The position numbers and the translations under genes are program-made. The notes below the pieces were generated by a model. That model did not search any database and was not told the origin of the DNA. It saw only the letters and a list, made by a program, of their open reading frames with translations. Below are positions 54,204 to 63,588 of a DNA stretch of 64,000 nucleotides, one piece after another (the stretch's first letter is position 1; every line of letters begins with the position of its first letter). Source of the DNA: Halomonas sp. KAO (lineage in GTDB: Bacteria; Pseudomonadota; Gammaproteobacteria; Pseudomonadales; Halomonadaceae); the NCBI RefSeq assembly GCF_015595025.1, contig NZ_JADNRL010000026.1:1-64000 (forward strand). The letters are read 5' to 3'.

Positions 54204-54290
54204 CGTGAGGTTCTCCCTGGGAATAAGATCCTGTTCGCAAGCTGCCGGGGCAGGCAAGGAAGCGTCACTTCGACTCGCCTGGCCGGCATT

Positions 54291-54965
54291 TCAGTAAGCC
54301 AGCCAGATGCAGTGCCTGGCCCCCTTACCCGGGCGCTGGGCACGCACCGTGACCGTCTCGACCAGCAGCCCGACCCGGCGCAGGCGCTCGGTGAAGGCCG
54401 GATCCTCGCCGGCCGACCACACCGCCAGCACCCCGTCGGGACGCAGCGCCCGCTGGGCGGCGGCCAGCCCCTTCGGCGAGTAGAGCCAGTCATTCTCCCG
54501 GCGTGTCAGCCCCTCGGGGCCGTTGTCGACATCGAGCAGGATGGCATCGAAGCCGCCGGGCTCGTCCCGCAGCAGCTCTCCGACATCTCCCACCACGACC
54601 CGCGTTCTCGCATCGTTCAGCGGATGGCCGGCGGCAGCACCCAGCGACCCTCGGTTCCACTCCACCACGCCGGGCACCAGCTCGGCCACCACGACCTCCG
54701 CATCCTCGCCCAGGGCGGCGAGTGCCGCCGCCAGGGTAAAGCCCATGCCAAGGCCGCCCACCAGCACCCGGGCGCCGGGACGCTCGGCAACCCGCCGACA
54801 CGCCAGTTCGGCCAGGGCGTCCTCGGAGCCGTGCAGGCGGGTGTTCATCAGCTCACCGGGAGCCCCTGCGATGCGAATGGAGAACTCATCATTGCGCTTG
54901 AGCAGGCGCAGCCTGGTGCCCTGACCGGGAATGGAAGCGGTGCCGATCTCTTCGAATTTTGCCAT
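54291..54965 (-). CDS. Spermidine-synthase-like methyltransferase-fold protein
   Basis: A 224-residue protein with a Rossmann fold: ARVLVGGLGMGFTLAAAL near 64 as nucleotide-binding loop, VVVAELVPGVVEWNRG near 91, and DAILLDVDNGPEGLT near 139. These resemble the SpeE-like family, though the aminopropyl-transfer site is not clear. Alone between an RsuA-like gene and a divergent YihY gene, though putrescine genes exist at 15.6 kb. Function unassigned. Confidence 0.75.
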   Translation of the reverse strand: MAKFEEIGTASIPGQGTRLRLLKRNDEFSIRIAGAPGELMNTRLHGSEDALAELACRRVAERPGARVLVGGLGMGFTLAAALAALGEDAEVVVAELVPGVVEWNRGSLGAAAGHPLNDARTRVVVGDVGELLRDEPGGFDAILLDVDNGPEGLTRRENDWLYSPKGLAAAQRALRPDGVLAVWSAGEDPAFTERLRRVGLLVETVTVRAQRPGKGARHCIWLAY

Positions 54966-55110
54966 GGAGTCTCAATGTCGAAAGAAGGTGGATAACGGAG
55001 AAATAAGGGGGCGTCACCGGTAAAGGTTCCACCGCATTATGCGGCCTCCGGTAACACGCCGCCATGCGCACTCCCCGCAGGAGACGCCTGGTTGACACCG
55101 AAGTGTCGCG

Positions 55111-55141
55111 TTGACGACAGATGGCCGAGCGGGCGTATGAT
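55111..55141 (+). promoter_or_regulatory. Candidate promoter of the yihY-like gene
   Basis: TTGACG (55111-55116), 19 bp, TATGAT (55136-55141). The spacer is long, so confidence is moderate. It would make ATG 55164 the first usable start. Confidence 0.35.
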
Positions 55142-55163
55142 GAGGGACTTCCCGCGGATCGCC

Positions 55164-56096
55164 ATGCCGATGACACCCCCCTCTCCTGCACACTCCCCTG
55201 CTCTCACTCTGCTTCCGCGGGTCACACGTTTCCTGTGGCGGGTACTCTGCGCCTTTCTGCGTAACCGCGGGGTGCTGCTCGCCGGCGGGGTAGGCTACAA
55301 CATCCTGCTCTCCATCGTGCCGCTGTTTGCCCTGCTGGTGGTGCTGCTGGCCGAGGTGGTCGACAGGGCGCACCTGCTGGAGGTGCTCTCGATCCAGGCC
55401 CGCCACCTGGCACCGGCCCACGCCGAGGTACTGCTCGATGCCGTGCGCGCCCTGCTCGAGTCGCGCGAGGTGATCGGCCTGCTGGGCTTTCCCATCCTGC
55501 TGCTGTTCAGCTCCTTCGCCTTTCGCATGCTCGAGGATGCCCTGGCGATCATTTTCCACGCCCCGGACTCCCAGCACCAGGGGCGCAGCGTCTGGGTCTC
55601 GGTACTGCTCCCCTACGCCTTTATGGTGGTGCTGGGGGCGGGCCTGCTGGCACTCACCCTGGTGGTCAGCCTGTTCAGCGGTCTCAATGCGCTGATGCTG
55701 GCGTTAACCGGACACGGTCTGCCCCTGGCCGGGCTCTCCGAGCCGCTGCTCAACCTGACCAGCTTCGTGGGGGTATTCCTGCTGTTCAGCGCCATCTACA
55801 AGGTGCTCCCGGTCGTCAGGATCGCCCTGCGTCGCGCCCTGATAGGTGGCTTCGTGGCCGCCCTGCTATGGGAGGGGGTTCGCCTGCTGCTGGTCTACTA
55901 CTTCGCCAACCTCTCGTTTGTGAACGCCGTCTACGGCTCCCTGGCCACCTTGATCGTGGTGCTGCTGAGCCTGGAGGTCGGCGCGATCATCCTGCTGCTG
56001 GGTGCCCAGGTGATCGCCGAGCTGGAGCGCAATGCCCGTCTCGGCCTGCCCTGGCACCTGGATGCTCGTCGCCAGGCCGTCACCCATGTGGACTGA
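55164..56096 (+). CDS. YihY/BrkB family inner-membrane protein
   Basis: A 310-residue protein with six predicted helices. FLRNRGVLLAGGVGYNILLSIVPL near the N-terminus, the central SSFAFRMLEDALAIIFH, and the C-terminal NAVYGSLATLIVVLLSLEVGAIILLLGAQV are family hallmarks. The old name ribonuclease BN is no longer supported for this family. Start 55164 is favoured by an upstream promoter; ATG 55170 is an alternative. Confidence 0.87.
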   Translation: MPMTPPSPAHSPALTLLPRVTRFLWRVLCAFLRNRGVLLAGGVGYNILLSIVPLFALLVVLLAEVVDRAHLLEVLSIQARHLAPAHAEVLLDAVRALLESREVIGLLGFPILLLFSSFAFRMLEDALAIIFHAPDSQHQGRSVWVSVLLPYAFMVVLGAGLLALTLVVSLFSGLNALMLALTGHGLPLAGLSEPLLNLTSFVGVFLLFSAIYKVLPVVRIALRRALIGGFVAALLWEGVRLLLVYYFANLSFVNAVYGSLATLIVVLLSLEVGAIILLLGAQVIAELERNARLGLPWHLDARRQAVTHVD

Positions 56097-56126
56097 TGAC
56101 CAGCGAGGCGACGCCTGGCGCCGGTG

Positions 56127-57578
56127 CTAGAAGGTGGATAACCCCGTCGCCGCCATGACGCGATAGCGCAGACGCTGCCAGAGCGACGCCTCGTCGAAGG
56201 CGCCAAACGGCTCGCTGGAGACACGCCCGGGCGAACTGTTCCAGCGCTCATCGAAGAAGGCCCCGGCCTCCTGGAGAGCCGGCGTATCGGCCGGCCCCAC
56301 CAGGCGCACACTGGTCTCGAGGTTGAGATTATCCAGGTTGCGTCGAGTGAAGTTTGCCGAGCCCAGAATCAGCTCGCCCTGACCGCCGCCGGCCGGACGA
56401 CGCAGCAGTAACTTGGTGTGACACTGCTCGCCCTGCGTCACGCACCAGCGCACCTCCACCCCCTGCCGATGAAGCTCGAGGGCCACCGGCCGATTGGGGA
56501 TCCCTCCCTTCTCGATGCCGAAGGCGTCGCGATTGGGATCGAGCAGCACCCTCACCCGCACGCCACGGCTCCTGGCCTGCTCCAGTGCCTCGATCACCCC
56601 GCGGTGGGCCAGATAGAACACCGCCACGTCGAGGCGGTCATCGGGGTCACTGGCCGAAATGGCGGCCAGCAGGGCATCCCGAATCGCCCCCTCGGTCAGC
56701 AGCTGCACTCGAGCCCCCTCCGACGGCGACGGGGATGCCGGGGCGGACGCGGGGCCGGGCAGGGTGATGCCCGACCAGGCCGCCACGCTCTGCTCGCTGG
56801 CCAGCAGGTCCAGCGCTGCCGCCCCCTGGAAGGCCAGCGCCACATTGCCGTGCAGGCTGCTGGCATCATGGGGGTTGGCCGAGGTCACCAGCCCGGCCCA
56901 CTCTTCTCCGCGATCCACCACCAGCGTCTTGCGGTGATTGGCATTGAAGTTGAGCAGGGCCAGATAGCTGCGCAGGGTGACGCGCCCCGGCCCCAGCACA
57001 TTGGGCAGCCAGCCGCCATCGGCACGATTGCCGAGCCAACGCGGCCCCAGGTGCCAGAGGCCGGACCAGAGCGGGTTGGAGGCACGCAGTCGGGTCAGGT
57101 CGGTCTCGACCACCCGCACCCCTGCCTGACGCAGGCGCTCGAAGTGATCGAGCGCGAGGCCACCGTAGAGGGTATTGAGCGGGTCGGTGATCACCACGAC
57201 ATCGAGCTCGGGGTAGTCACGCTTCTGATCGATCAGCGCCTGGGTCAGTTGCGCGGAGAGGGGGCGAAACGCCTCGCCGGCGGCACTCCCGGCAAAGTCG
57301 TTGAACAGGAACATGTCTGCCACCACCAGCCGACGCGCCTGCCCGATCAACGCCAGCGCCTCGTCGAAGATGGCCTGGTCGAGATGGCGCCTGCCTTCGG
57401 CGTCATACCAGGTACGGTCGGCCAGAAAGCGCACCCGTTCGGCGGGCCGCTCGGGAAAGGCCACACCCACCCCGTCGGGGAGTGGCTTGACGCGCTGCCA
57501 GGCACCCATGCCGCCCCACGCCAGCAACAGCACCGCCAGAATCCACAGCCCCATGCGTCGTGCCCTCGTCCTGACCAT
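56127..57578 (-). CDS. Phospholipase D-like protein, two HKD motifs
   Basis: A 483-residue protein with an N-terminal signal anchor (about 8-25) and two HxK active sites: NHRKTLVVD near 211, followed by SANPHD, and CHTKLLLRR near 394, followed by GSANFTRRNLDN. The two together give one active centre for phosphodiester chemistry. The domain is probably periplasmic. Substrate could be phospholipid (cardiolipin-synthase-like) or nucleic acid. Convergent with the YihY gene. Confidence 0.87.
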   Translation of the reverse strand: MVRTRARRMGLWILAVLLLAWGGMGAWQRVKPLPDGVGVAFPERPAERVRFLADRTWYDAEGRRHLDQAIFDEALALIGQARRLVVADMFLFNDFAGSAAGEAFRPLSAQLTQALIDQKRDYPELDVVVITDPLNTLYGGLALDHFERLRQAGVRVVETDLTRLRASNPLWSGLWHLGPRWLGNRADGGWLPNVLGPGRVTLRSYLALLNFNANHRKTLVVDRGEEWAGLVTSANPHDASSLHGNVALAFQGAAALDLLASEQSVAAWSGITLPGPASAPASPSPSEGARVQLLTEGAIRDALLAAISASDPDDRLDVAVFYLAHRGVIEALEQARSRGVRVRVLLDPNRDAFGIEKGGIPNRPVALELHRQGVEVRWCVTQGEQCHTKLLLRRPAGGGQGELILGSANFTRRNLDNLNLETSVRLVGPADTPALQEAGAFFDERWNSSPGRVSSEPFGAFDEASLWQRLRYRVMAATGLSTF

Positions 57579-57679
57579 CTGCCGCCCTCACCGATGAATC
57601 ACTCTCTGCTGATGCTCGGACCAGCATACCCGCGCACAACGAAAAGCGCAGTGTGCGAGCCATGGCCCTCGAATGACAG

Positions 57680-57710
57680 AGCGGGGCGCCGACCGAGTCG
57701 ACGCCCCGCT
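57680..57710 (-). terminator. Hairpin after tctA
   Basis: A 9-bp stem AGCGGGGCG/CGCCCCGCT with an inner CGAC/GTCG stem, 20 bases after the tctA stop. The minus-strand U tract is weak. Confidence 0.5.
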
Positions 57711-57729
57711 TCGCCACCCCCGGGAAGGC

Positions 57730-59259
57730 TCAGTCCCCTTCGGGGTTGCCGGACGATGCCGACGCGACCTTCATGCGTCGACGCAGCAGCGGGCCAACGA
57801 CATAGGGCAGAACCAACCCCAGGCCGGCGAATACCCACAGCCCGATGGCCAGGCCACTATCCCAGAGCACGGTCCAGTCACCATCGGAGATATCCATGGC
57901 GTGACGCAGGTTCTTCTCCATCTCGGGGCCCAGCAGCAGGCCGAGGATGATCGGCACCAGCGGAATCTCCAGCTTGCGGAAGAGGTAGCCCGCCACGCCG
58001 AAGGCGACCATGAAGTAGAGATCGAAGGTGGTGTTGCTGATCGAGTAGATGCCCACGAAGGCGACCATGGTCACGATCGGCAGCAGGAACATCGGCGGCA
58101 CCGAGAGCAGCCTCACGAAGATCCCCACCAACGGAATGTTCAACAGCAGCAGCAGGAAGTTACCGATCAGCAGCGCCGCGATCACGCCCCAGACGATGTC
58201 GGCGTTCTGGGTGAACATCAAGGGACCGGGGGTGATGTTCAGCGAGATCAGCAGTGCCAGCAGTACCGCCGTGGTACCGCTTCCCGGCACTCCCAGCGTC
58301 AGCATGGGCACCAGCGCCCCGCTGGAGGCCCCGTTGTTGCCGGCTTCGGGGCCCGCCACGCCGCGCGGGTCACCCTGGCCGAAATAGCCCTTCCTGCCGA
58401 CCACCTTCTTCTCCAGGGTATAGCCGATAAAGCTGCCCAGCGACGCCCCCGCCCCCGGGAGCACCCCCGCGATAAACCCCAGCACACCGCCCCTGAGGCT
58501 CGACGGGAGGATATTGCGGATATCGGCCCACTTCAGCGACAGCTTGTTGACGACCATCTTGTCCTTGCCGCCGCCGGCCTTCTCCTCGATAAAGAACAGC
58601 AGCTCGGAGATGGCAAACAGGCCGACGATGGCGATGATGAAGTCCACCCCCTCGTAAAGCTCCAGCACGCCGAAGGTGTACCGCTGCACGCCGGTGTTAT
58701 CGATGCCCACCGTCGCGATCATCAACCCGATGCAGGCCGCCACCACCGTCTTCATGGGGTTCTTGCCGGTGATCCCCCCCAGGGTGGCAAACGCCAGCAG
58801 AAACAGCGCGAAATACTCCGCGGGGCCGAAGGTCAAGGCAAACCGCGCCAGCAACGGCGCCAGCAGGATCAGGCCGATGGTGGCGATCAGGCTACCGATG
58901 AACGACGCCACCGCAGAGATCGCCAGCGCCTCGGCGGCCTTGCCCTGACGGGCCATGGGGTAGCCATCCAGGCAGGTCATCATCGCCGGTTCGTCGCCGG
59001 GGATATTGAGCAGGATCGAGGAGATCCGTCCACCATACATGGCCCCGGCGTAGACCGCGGTCAACATGATCAGTGCCGTTTCGGGCGCCAGCCCCAGGCT
59101 GAAGGCCAGCGGGATCAGAATCGCGACCCCGTTGGCCGGCCCCAGGCCCGGCAGGGCACCGATCAACGTCCCCAGGAAGGCGCCGAGCAGTGCGAACATC
59201 AGATTATGCGGCGCCAGGGCTACCCCGAAGCCGTCGATCAGATAGCCGAGGGTCTCCAT
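57730..59259 (-). CDS. tctA: Tripartite tricarboxylate transporter, large permease TctA
   Basis: A 509-residue protein with about twelve helices. GLGPANGVAILIPLAF near 42, YAGAMYGGRISSILLNIPGD near 70, GVLPGAGASLGSFIGY and the second repeat VPMLTLGVPGSGTTAVLLALL are TctA signatures. The ATG at 59259 overlaps the tctB stop by one base (TGATG). Transport is powered by an ion gradient. Substrate is a carboxylate; citrate is the known model. Confidence 0.94.
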   Translation of the reverse strand: METLGYLIDGFGVALAPHNLMFALLGAFLGTLIGALPGLGPANGVAILIPLAFSLGLAPETALIMLTAVYAGAMYGGRISSILLNIPGDEPAMMTCLDGYPMARQGKAAEALAISAVASFIGSLIATIGLILLAPLLARFALTFGPAEYFALFLLAFATLGGITGKNPMKTVVAACIGLMIATVGIDNTGVQRYTFGVLELYEGVDFIIAIVGLFAISELLFFIEEKAGGGKDKMVVNKLSLKWADIRNILPSSLRGGVLGFIAGVLPGAGASLGSFIGYTLEKKVVGRKGYFGQGDPRGVAGPEAGNNGASSGALVPMLTLGVPGSGTTAVLLALLISLNITPGPLMFTQNADIVWGVIAALLIGNFLLLLLNIPLVGIFVRLLSVPPMFLLPIVTMVAFVGIYSISNTTFDLYFMVAFGVAGYLFRKLEIPLVPIILGLLLGPEMEKNLRHAMDISDGDWTVLWDSGLAIGLWVFAGLGLVLPYVVGPLLRRRMKVASASSGNPEGD

Positions 59260-59705
59260 CAACTCACCTCCAGGAAAGAGAGCAGCCCCAGCGGCAAGGC
59301 CAGATCGAGGGCAAAATTGAACAGCAGAAACACCCCCACCCCGGAGATCGCCCCGGTGATGAAGGCGCGCAGCGGGGCGCTACCCATCCGCCAGCACAGG
59401 GTACCCACCGCCAGGGTCGTACTGAGGATAAAGCCCAGTGGCTGCAGCAGCGCCGCATAAAGCACCAGCACCACCACCGCAATCACCAGCTCCAGGCCGG
59501 TGCGACTCCAGGGCCAGGCGTTGTCGGGATCGGGGCGCACGACGAGATAGAGGCTTGCGAGGACCAGCACCACGGAGAGCAGCAGCGGGAAGGTCTCGGG
59601 CCCCACCGCCTCGCTGCCCCCGAAGGGCGCCGGAAGCTGAGTGGCACCCCAGCCGTACGCGACGGCCAGGGTGATCAGCAGAATGCCGAAGATACGATCG
59701 TTCAT
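59259..59705 (-). CDS. tctB: Tripartite tricarboxylate transporter, small permease TctB
   Basis: A 148-residue membrane protein with four helices (about 5-22, 40-58, 75-95 and 112-140), starting MNDRIFGILLITLAVAYG. PEATFPLLLS-like GPETFPLLLSVVLV and PLGFILSTTLA match TctB. It lies five bases after tctC and overlaps tctA by one base. Confidence 0.92.
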   Translation of the reverse strand: MNDRIFGILLITLAVAYGWGATQLPAPFGGSEAVGPETFPLLLSVVLVLASLYLVVRPDPDNAWPWSRTGLELVIAVVVLVLYAALLQPLGFILSTTLAVGTLCWRMGSAPLRAFITGAISGVGVFLLFNFALDLALPLGLLSFLEVS

Positions 59706-59710
59706 GGTAC

Positions 59711-60697
59711 TCACTGGATCAGCCCGATGTCCCTGGAGAGCTGCTCGATATCGGCGATCTGCTCCTTGACGAAGGTCTCGAACTCCTCGGCCGTCATATG
59801 GAACGGCATCAGGCCATTGCTGACCATCAGCTCCTTCCACTGGTCGCTCTCATAGATGGTATCCATGGCCTCGAGCCAGTACTCACGGGACGCGTCGGAG
59901 ATATCGGCGGGCATATAGAAGCCACGCCAGTTGGGGCCCACGGCCTCGATACCCTGCTCGATGGCGGTCGGAATCTGATCGAACTCTCCTGGCAGCCTCT
60001 CCTCGGAAAGCACCGCGAGAACCCTGAGATCCCCCGACTCCATGAAACCCTGGGCCTCGGAGATATCGCCGGTAAAGGCATCCACGTGGCCGCCGACCAC
60101 CTGGGTCATCGCCTCTCCCCCATTGTTGTAGGAGAGGTAGGGGATTCGCGGCAGCTCATCGACACCGGCGGCATCGGCAGCGATCAGTACCTTCAGATGG
60201 TCCCAGCCGCCCTTGGCGCTGCCCCCGGCGAACTTGACGCTGCGGGGGTCCTCGTCGATCGCCTCCATCAGGGCCGGCAGGTCCTGGTACTCGGAGTCCG
60301 CGGCGACCGCGATCACGCCGTAGTCGGCGCCAAGCGCCCCGATCCAGTTGACCATGTCGGCGTCCATGCCCGGAAACTGGCCCTGGGCCAGGCGGGTCGT
60401 GGTGGCGGTCGAGGCAGCCACCAGCAGCTGCTCATCACCGGCACGCTTGCTCACCACATGGGCATAGGCCACACCACCGCCGGCCCCCGCCATGTTCAGG
60501 GTCTGAACGTTACCGGGCACCAGGTCCAGGTCCTGCAGGACATTGCCGACGCTGCGGCAGGTGAAGTCCCAGCCGCCACCGGGATCCGCGGGCGCGATGC
60601 ACTCCACCTTGCCCTCGGGTTCGAACGCCATGGCACTTCCGGCGCCGACGGTCAGTGCGGCGACGGCGGCGAGGCTGAGCGACGTCTTGATCAACAT
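59711..60697 (-). CDS. tctC: Tripartite tricarboxylate binding protein TctC
   Basis: A 328-residue periplasmic binding protein with a signal peptide ending near AMA. ECIAPADPGGGWDFTCRSVG near 30 is the conserved carboxylate-binding loop, with GAGGGVAYAHVVSKRAGDE and GGSAKGGWDHL. The ATG at 60697 has AGGGGA upstream. First gene of tctCBA, divergent from the iclR-tctDE operon. Confidence 0.94.
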   Translation of the reverse strand: MLIKTSLSLAAVAALTVGAGSAMAFEPEGKVECIAPADPGGGWDFTCRSVGNVLQDLDLVPGNVQTLNMAGAGGGVAYAHVVSKRAGDEQLLVAASTATTTRLAQGQFPGMDADMVNWIGALGADYGVIAVAADSEYQDLPALMEAIDEDPRSVKFAGGSAKGGWDHLKVLIAADAAGVDELPRIPYLSYNNGGEAMTQVVGGHVDAFTGDISEAQGFMESGDLRVLAVLSEERLPGEFDQIPTAIEQGIEAVGPNWRGFYMPADISDASREYWLEAMDTIYESDQWKELMVSNGLMPFHMTAEEFETFVKEQIADIEQLSRDIGLIQ

Positions 60698-60941
60698 GAA
60701 GGTGTCCCCTTTCTTGTGTCGGGTAAAAGCAAAAGCAGGCGTCTTGCCGAGTGCTGCCACTTGCCGGGTTCAGTCATCTGGCTTACAATTCCGTAAGGCA
60801 GAACTTCATTCTTCAGAGTAGAAAGCTAGTGGGCGCCACCCGAGGCGTCAACACCACCCGGGTGGATTGCGACCAAAGTACGACACCGCCGGTGCCGCAA
60901 CGCCTCACATGTCGGTGTCGTCCCCAAGGAGATTCTCGAGT
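60698..60941. promoter_or_regulatory. Divergent tctC / iclR regulatory region
   Basis: A 244-bp gap that must hold both promoters and the binding sites of TctD and the IclR protein. CCACCCGGGTGG (60854-60865) is a perfect 12-bp palindrome. No convincing -35/-10 pair was found by eye. Confidence 0.5.
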
Positions 60942-61556
60942 ATGGCCCAGGATCGCGTGGAAGCCGTCGAGCGCGCCTTGACGGTACTGGAGGCCTTCGA
61001 TGGAGAGCGCACCGCCATGAGCCTCGCCGAACTGGCCCAGGCCACCGGCTTCTACAAGAGCACCCTGCTGCGGCTGCTCGGCTCGCTGGCCCGCTTCGAC
61101 TATGTGCGGCGCGGTAGCGATGGCCTCTGGCAACTGGGCGACAGCCCCGAGCGGCTGGCACGCCGACAGGCGCCCGCCCAACGACTCGCCGCCCGGGTCC
61201 AGCCACTCCTCGATGAGATGGCCAGGGAGCTCGGCGAGACGGCCTCGCTGCTGGAGCAGACCGGAGAGACGGTCGAGTGCCGCCTCGCTTCCCTGCCCGC
61301 CACTCCGCTGCGTCATGACCTGCATCCGGGCATGGGGTGGCCCCTGGACCCCGGCATGCCACCCTGCCTCACCTTCGCCGGCGGCATCATGGTCACCCAA
61401 CCACTGCTCGAACTGCCTGGCGTCCCCCGGCGCTGGCTGGCCCTCTCGGGGCCGAAGGGGCGCCTAAACAGCAACCAGGCCTCCCAGGCCCTGGTCAAGG
61501 CCGCCGCCAGCCTGGAGCGTCGACCGCGAGGAGTCGACGCCGAGGAGGTGTCATGA
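60942..61556 (+). CDS. Short IclR-family regulator
   Basis: A 204-residue protein. The N-terminal helix-turn-helix (about 5-60) contains VEAVERALTVLEAF, MSLAELAQATGFYKSTLLRLL and YVRRGSDGLWQLG, a classic IclR domain. The effector domain is short: family members are about 250 residues, and the usual C-terminal half after LGETASLLEQTGETVECRL is replaced by a brief divergent segment. AAGGAG stands before the ATG at 60942. Its stop overlaps tctD (ATGA), tying it to the two-component pair. Confidence 0.82.
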   Translation: MAQDRVEAVERALTVLEAFDGERTAMSLAELAQATGFYKSTLLRLLGSLARFDYVRRGSDGLWQLGDSPERLARRQAPAQRLAARVQPLLDEMARELGETASLLEQTGETVECRLASLPATPLRHDLHPGMGWPLDPGMPPCLTFAGGIMVTQPLLELPGVPRRWLALSGPKGRLNSNQASQALVKAAASLERRPRGVDAEEVS

Positions 61557-62218
61557 AGCTGCTGCTGGTGGAGGACGATGCCCTGCTGGCCGACTCCCTG
61601 CTGGAGCTGCTGCGTGGCGAGGGCCATCGGGTCGACCACCTGAGCGACGGCGATACGGCGCTGGCGTGTCTGGCGACCGCCGGCCACGGCGTCGATCTGG
61701 TGCTGCTCGACCTCAATCTGCCCGGCGCTGGAGGCCTCGAGGTGCTGGAGGCACTGCGCCGCCATGATCGGGAGACGCCGGTGCTGATATTGACCGCTCG
61801 CGGCGCCGTGGCCGATCGTGTCCGCGGCCTCGATCTGGGCGCCGATGACTATCTGGGCAAACCCTTTGCCCTGGATGAGCTGGAGGCTCGAGTACGGGCC
61901 CTGCTGCGTCGCCATGCCCGCACCACTCGCCTGACGCTGGGGCCGCTCGAGCTCGACGCCACCACCCTCGGTTTCACCCTCGACGGCGAGCCCTTTCCGC
62001 TGCCGCCGAGGGAGCAGCGGCTGCTGGCCTGCCTGCTGCGCCACGCCGGTGAACCGGTGGAGAAGTCTCGACTCGCCGAGGAGGCCTTCGGCGGCGAGCC
62101 GATGGGTGACAACGCCATCGAGGTCTATGTACACCGCCTGCGCAAGCGTCTCCCCACCGAGCGGCTCTCCCTCAGAACGGTACGCGGCCTGGGCTACCTG
62201 CTGGAAACCGGGTCGTGA
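61553..62218 (+). CDS. tctD: Response regulator TctD (OmpR family)
   Basis: A 221-residue regulator: receiver domain (1-115) with acidic pair EDD at 7-9, phospho-acceptor Asp in LVLLDLNLP near 53 and Lys near 104, then a winged helix (125-220) with VEVYVHRLRKRL-like NAIEVYVHRLRKRL. GAGGAGG stands just upstream. It should control tctCBA in response to carboxylates. Confidence 0.92.
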   Translation: MKLLLVEDDALLADSLLELLRGEGHRVDHLSDGDTALACLATAGHGVDLVLLDLNLPGAGGLEVLEALRRHDRETPVLILTARGAVADRVRGLDLGADDYLGKPFALDELEARVRALLRRHARTTRLTLGPLELDATTLGFTLDGEPFPLPPREQRLLACLLRHAGEPVEKSRLAEEAFGGEPMGDNAIEVYVHRLRKRLPTERLSLRTVRGLGYLLETGS

Positions 62219-63588
62219 CGCTCGCCCACAGCCTGTATGGACGCCTGCTCGCCTGGCTGGCCCTGCCGCTGCTGACACTGGGCGCCCTGCTGCTGCTGCA
62301 GGCCTGGCTGGAAGCCAGGGCCACCGCCGACCGTGCCTATGACCGTCTGCTCGACGCCTCCAGCCTGGCCATCGCCGAGCAGGTGCAGTGGCAGGATGAG
62401 CGGCTCTGGCTCGACCTGCCCCCCGCGGCCCTGGAGATGCTCGCGGGTGATGCCCAGGAGCGTGTCTTCTACAGCCTGGTCGACCAGCAGGGCCGGCACA
62501 TCACCGGCAATGCCCTGCTGCCTGCCATCGCCGACACCCACGGCACCGATGAAGGCCCCCTGCTCTATCGTGATATCGCCTGGCAGGAGCTGCGTCTGCG
62601 CCTGGGCATTCGCCGCTCGCACCTCGAGGGCTGGCGCAGCAAGGAGCGGTTCGAGGTCAGGGTTGCCCACACCCGCGAAGGACGGGATGCCCTGCGTCTC
62701 CAGCTGCTGCGCGGCAACCTGGCGGGCATCCTGGGCATGGGGGCGCTGGCGATAGCGACCCTGCTGATGGCGGTGCGCGGAGCGCTGAAGCCGCTGACGC
62801 GCCTGCGCCAGGCGATCCGTACGCGGGACCCCCGCACGCTGGCCCCACTGGAACTGGAGTTGCCCCGGGAGCTCGCCGAGCTGCGCGAGGCACTCAATGA
62901 CCTGCTGGCGCGGATGCGGCGGGTGCGCGCCAACCAGGAGCGCTTCATCGGTGATGCGTCACACCAGCTGCGCACCCCCCTGGCCGGCATCTCGGCACGT
63001 GCGGAGCTGGCCCTGCGCCAGACGCAGCCCGAGCAGTGGCATACCGCCCTGACCGCCATTCACGCCGCCGGCGAACGGAGCACACGGCTCGCCATGCAGC
63101 TCCTGTCGCTGACCCGCCTGGACAACCCCGAACAGCGCCCCGAGCTCACTCCCGTGGACCTCAACGACTGCGTACGCCAAGCGGTGCGCGCGCACTGGGT
63201 GAGCTGCCACCAGGCGGGTGTCGACCTCGGTGCCGACTGCCCCGCGTCACCAACCTTGGTGGCGGCGAGCGACTGGCAGCTCCAGGAAGCCCTGACCAAT
63301 CTTATCGACAATGCCCGCCGCTATGGCGCTCGCCGTATCACCCTCGGCGTATTGAGCCACCCTCCCCGGCTCTTCATCGAGGATGACGGCCCGGGCATTT
63401 CGGCCGAGCAGCGACTGGCGGTACTACGCCCCTTCTATCGTGGCCGCGACGACGGTGAGGGCTCGGGGCTGGGACTCGCCATCGTCGACGGGATCGCCCG
63501 CAAGCATGGCGCGAGACTCTCGCTAAGCGAGGGTGAAGCGGGTCGCGGCCTGCGGGTGGAACTGACATTTCCGGAGACAGCATCGTGA
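62215..63588 (+). CDS. tctE: Sensor histidine kinase TctE
   Basis: A 457-residue kinase. Helix 1 (about 10-30), a periplasmic sensor region (35-165), helix 2 (168-188), HAMP, H-box FIGDASHQLRTPL near 243, N-box NLIDNARRYG, G1 EDDGPGIS and G2 GSGLGLAIV. It starts with GTG overlapping the tctD stop (GTGA). A Tct-type sensor for tricarboxylates is inferred from the neighbouring transporter. Confidence 0.92.
   Translation: MTLAHSLYGRLLAWLALPLLTLGALLLLQAWLEARATADRAYDRLLDASSLAIAEQVQWQDERLWLDLPPAALEMLAGDAQERVFYSLVDQQGRHITGNALLPAIADTHGTDEGPLLYRDIAWQELRLRLGIRRSHLEGWRSKERFEVRVAHTREGRDALRLQLLRGNLAGILGMGALAIATLLMAVRGALKPLTRLRQAIRTRDPRTLAPLELELPRELAELREALNDLLARMRRVRANQERFIGDASHQLRTPLAGISARAELALRQTQPEQWHTALTAIHAAGERSTRLAMQLLSLTRLDNPEQRPELTPVDLNDCVRQAVRAHWVSCHQAGVDLGADCPASPTLVAASDWQLQEALTNLIDNARRYGARRITLGVLSHPPRLFIEDDGPGISAEQRLAVLRPFYRGRDDGEGSGLGLAIVDGIARKHGARLSLSEGEAGRGLRVELTFPETAS

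Noticed and set aside
57673..59460. A 595-codon open frame on the plus strand
   Set aside because: It is antisense to tctA and tctB, rich in Gln, His, Arg and Gly with no family resemblance; a GC-rich third-position shadow.
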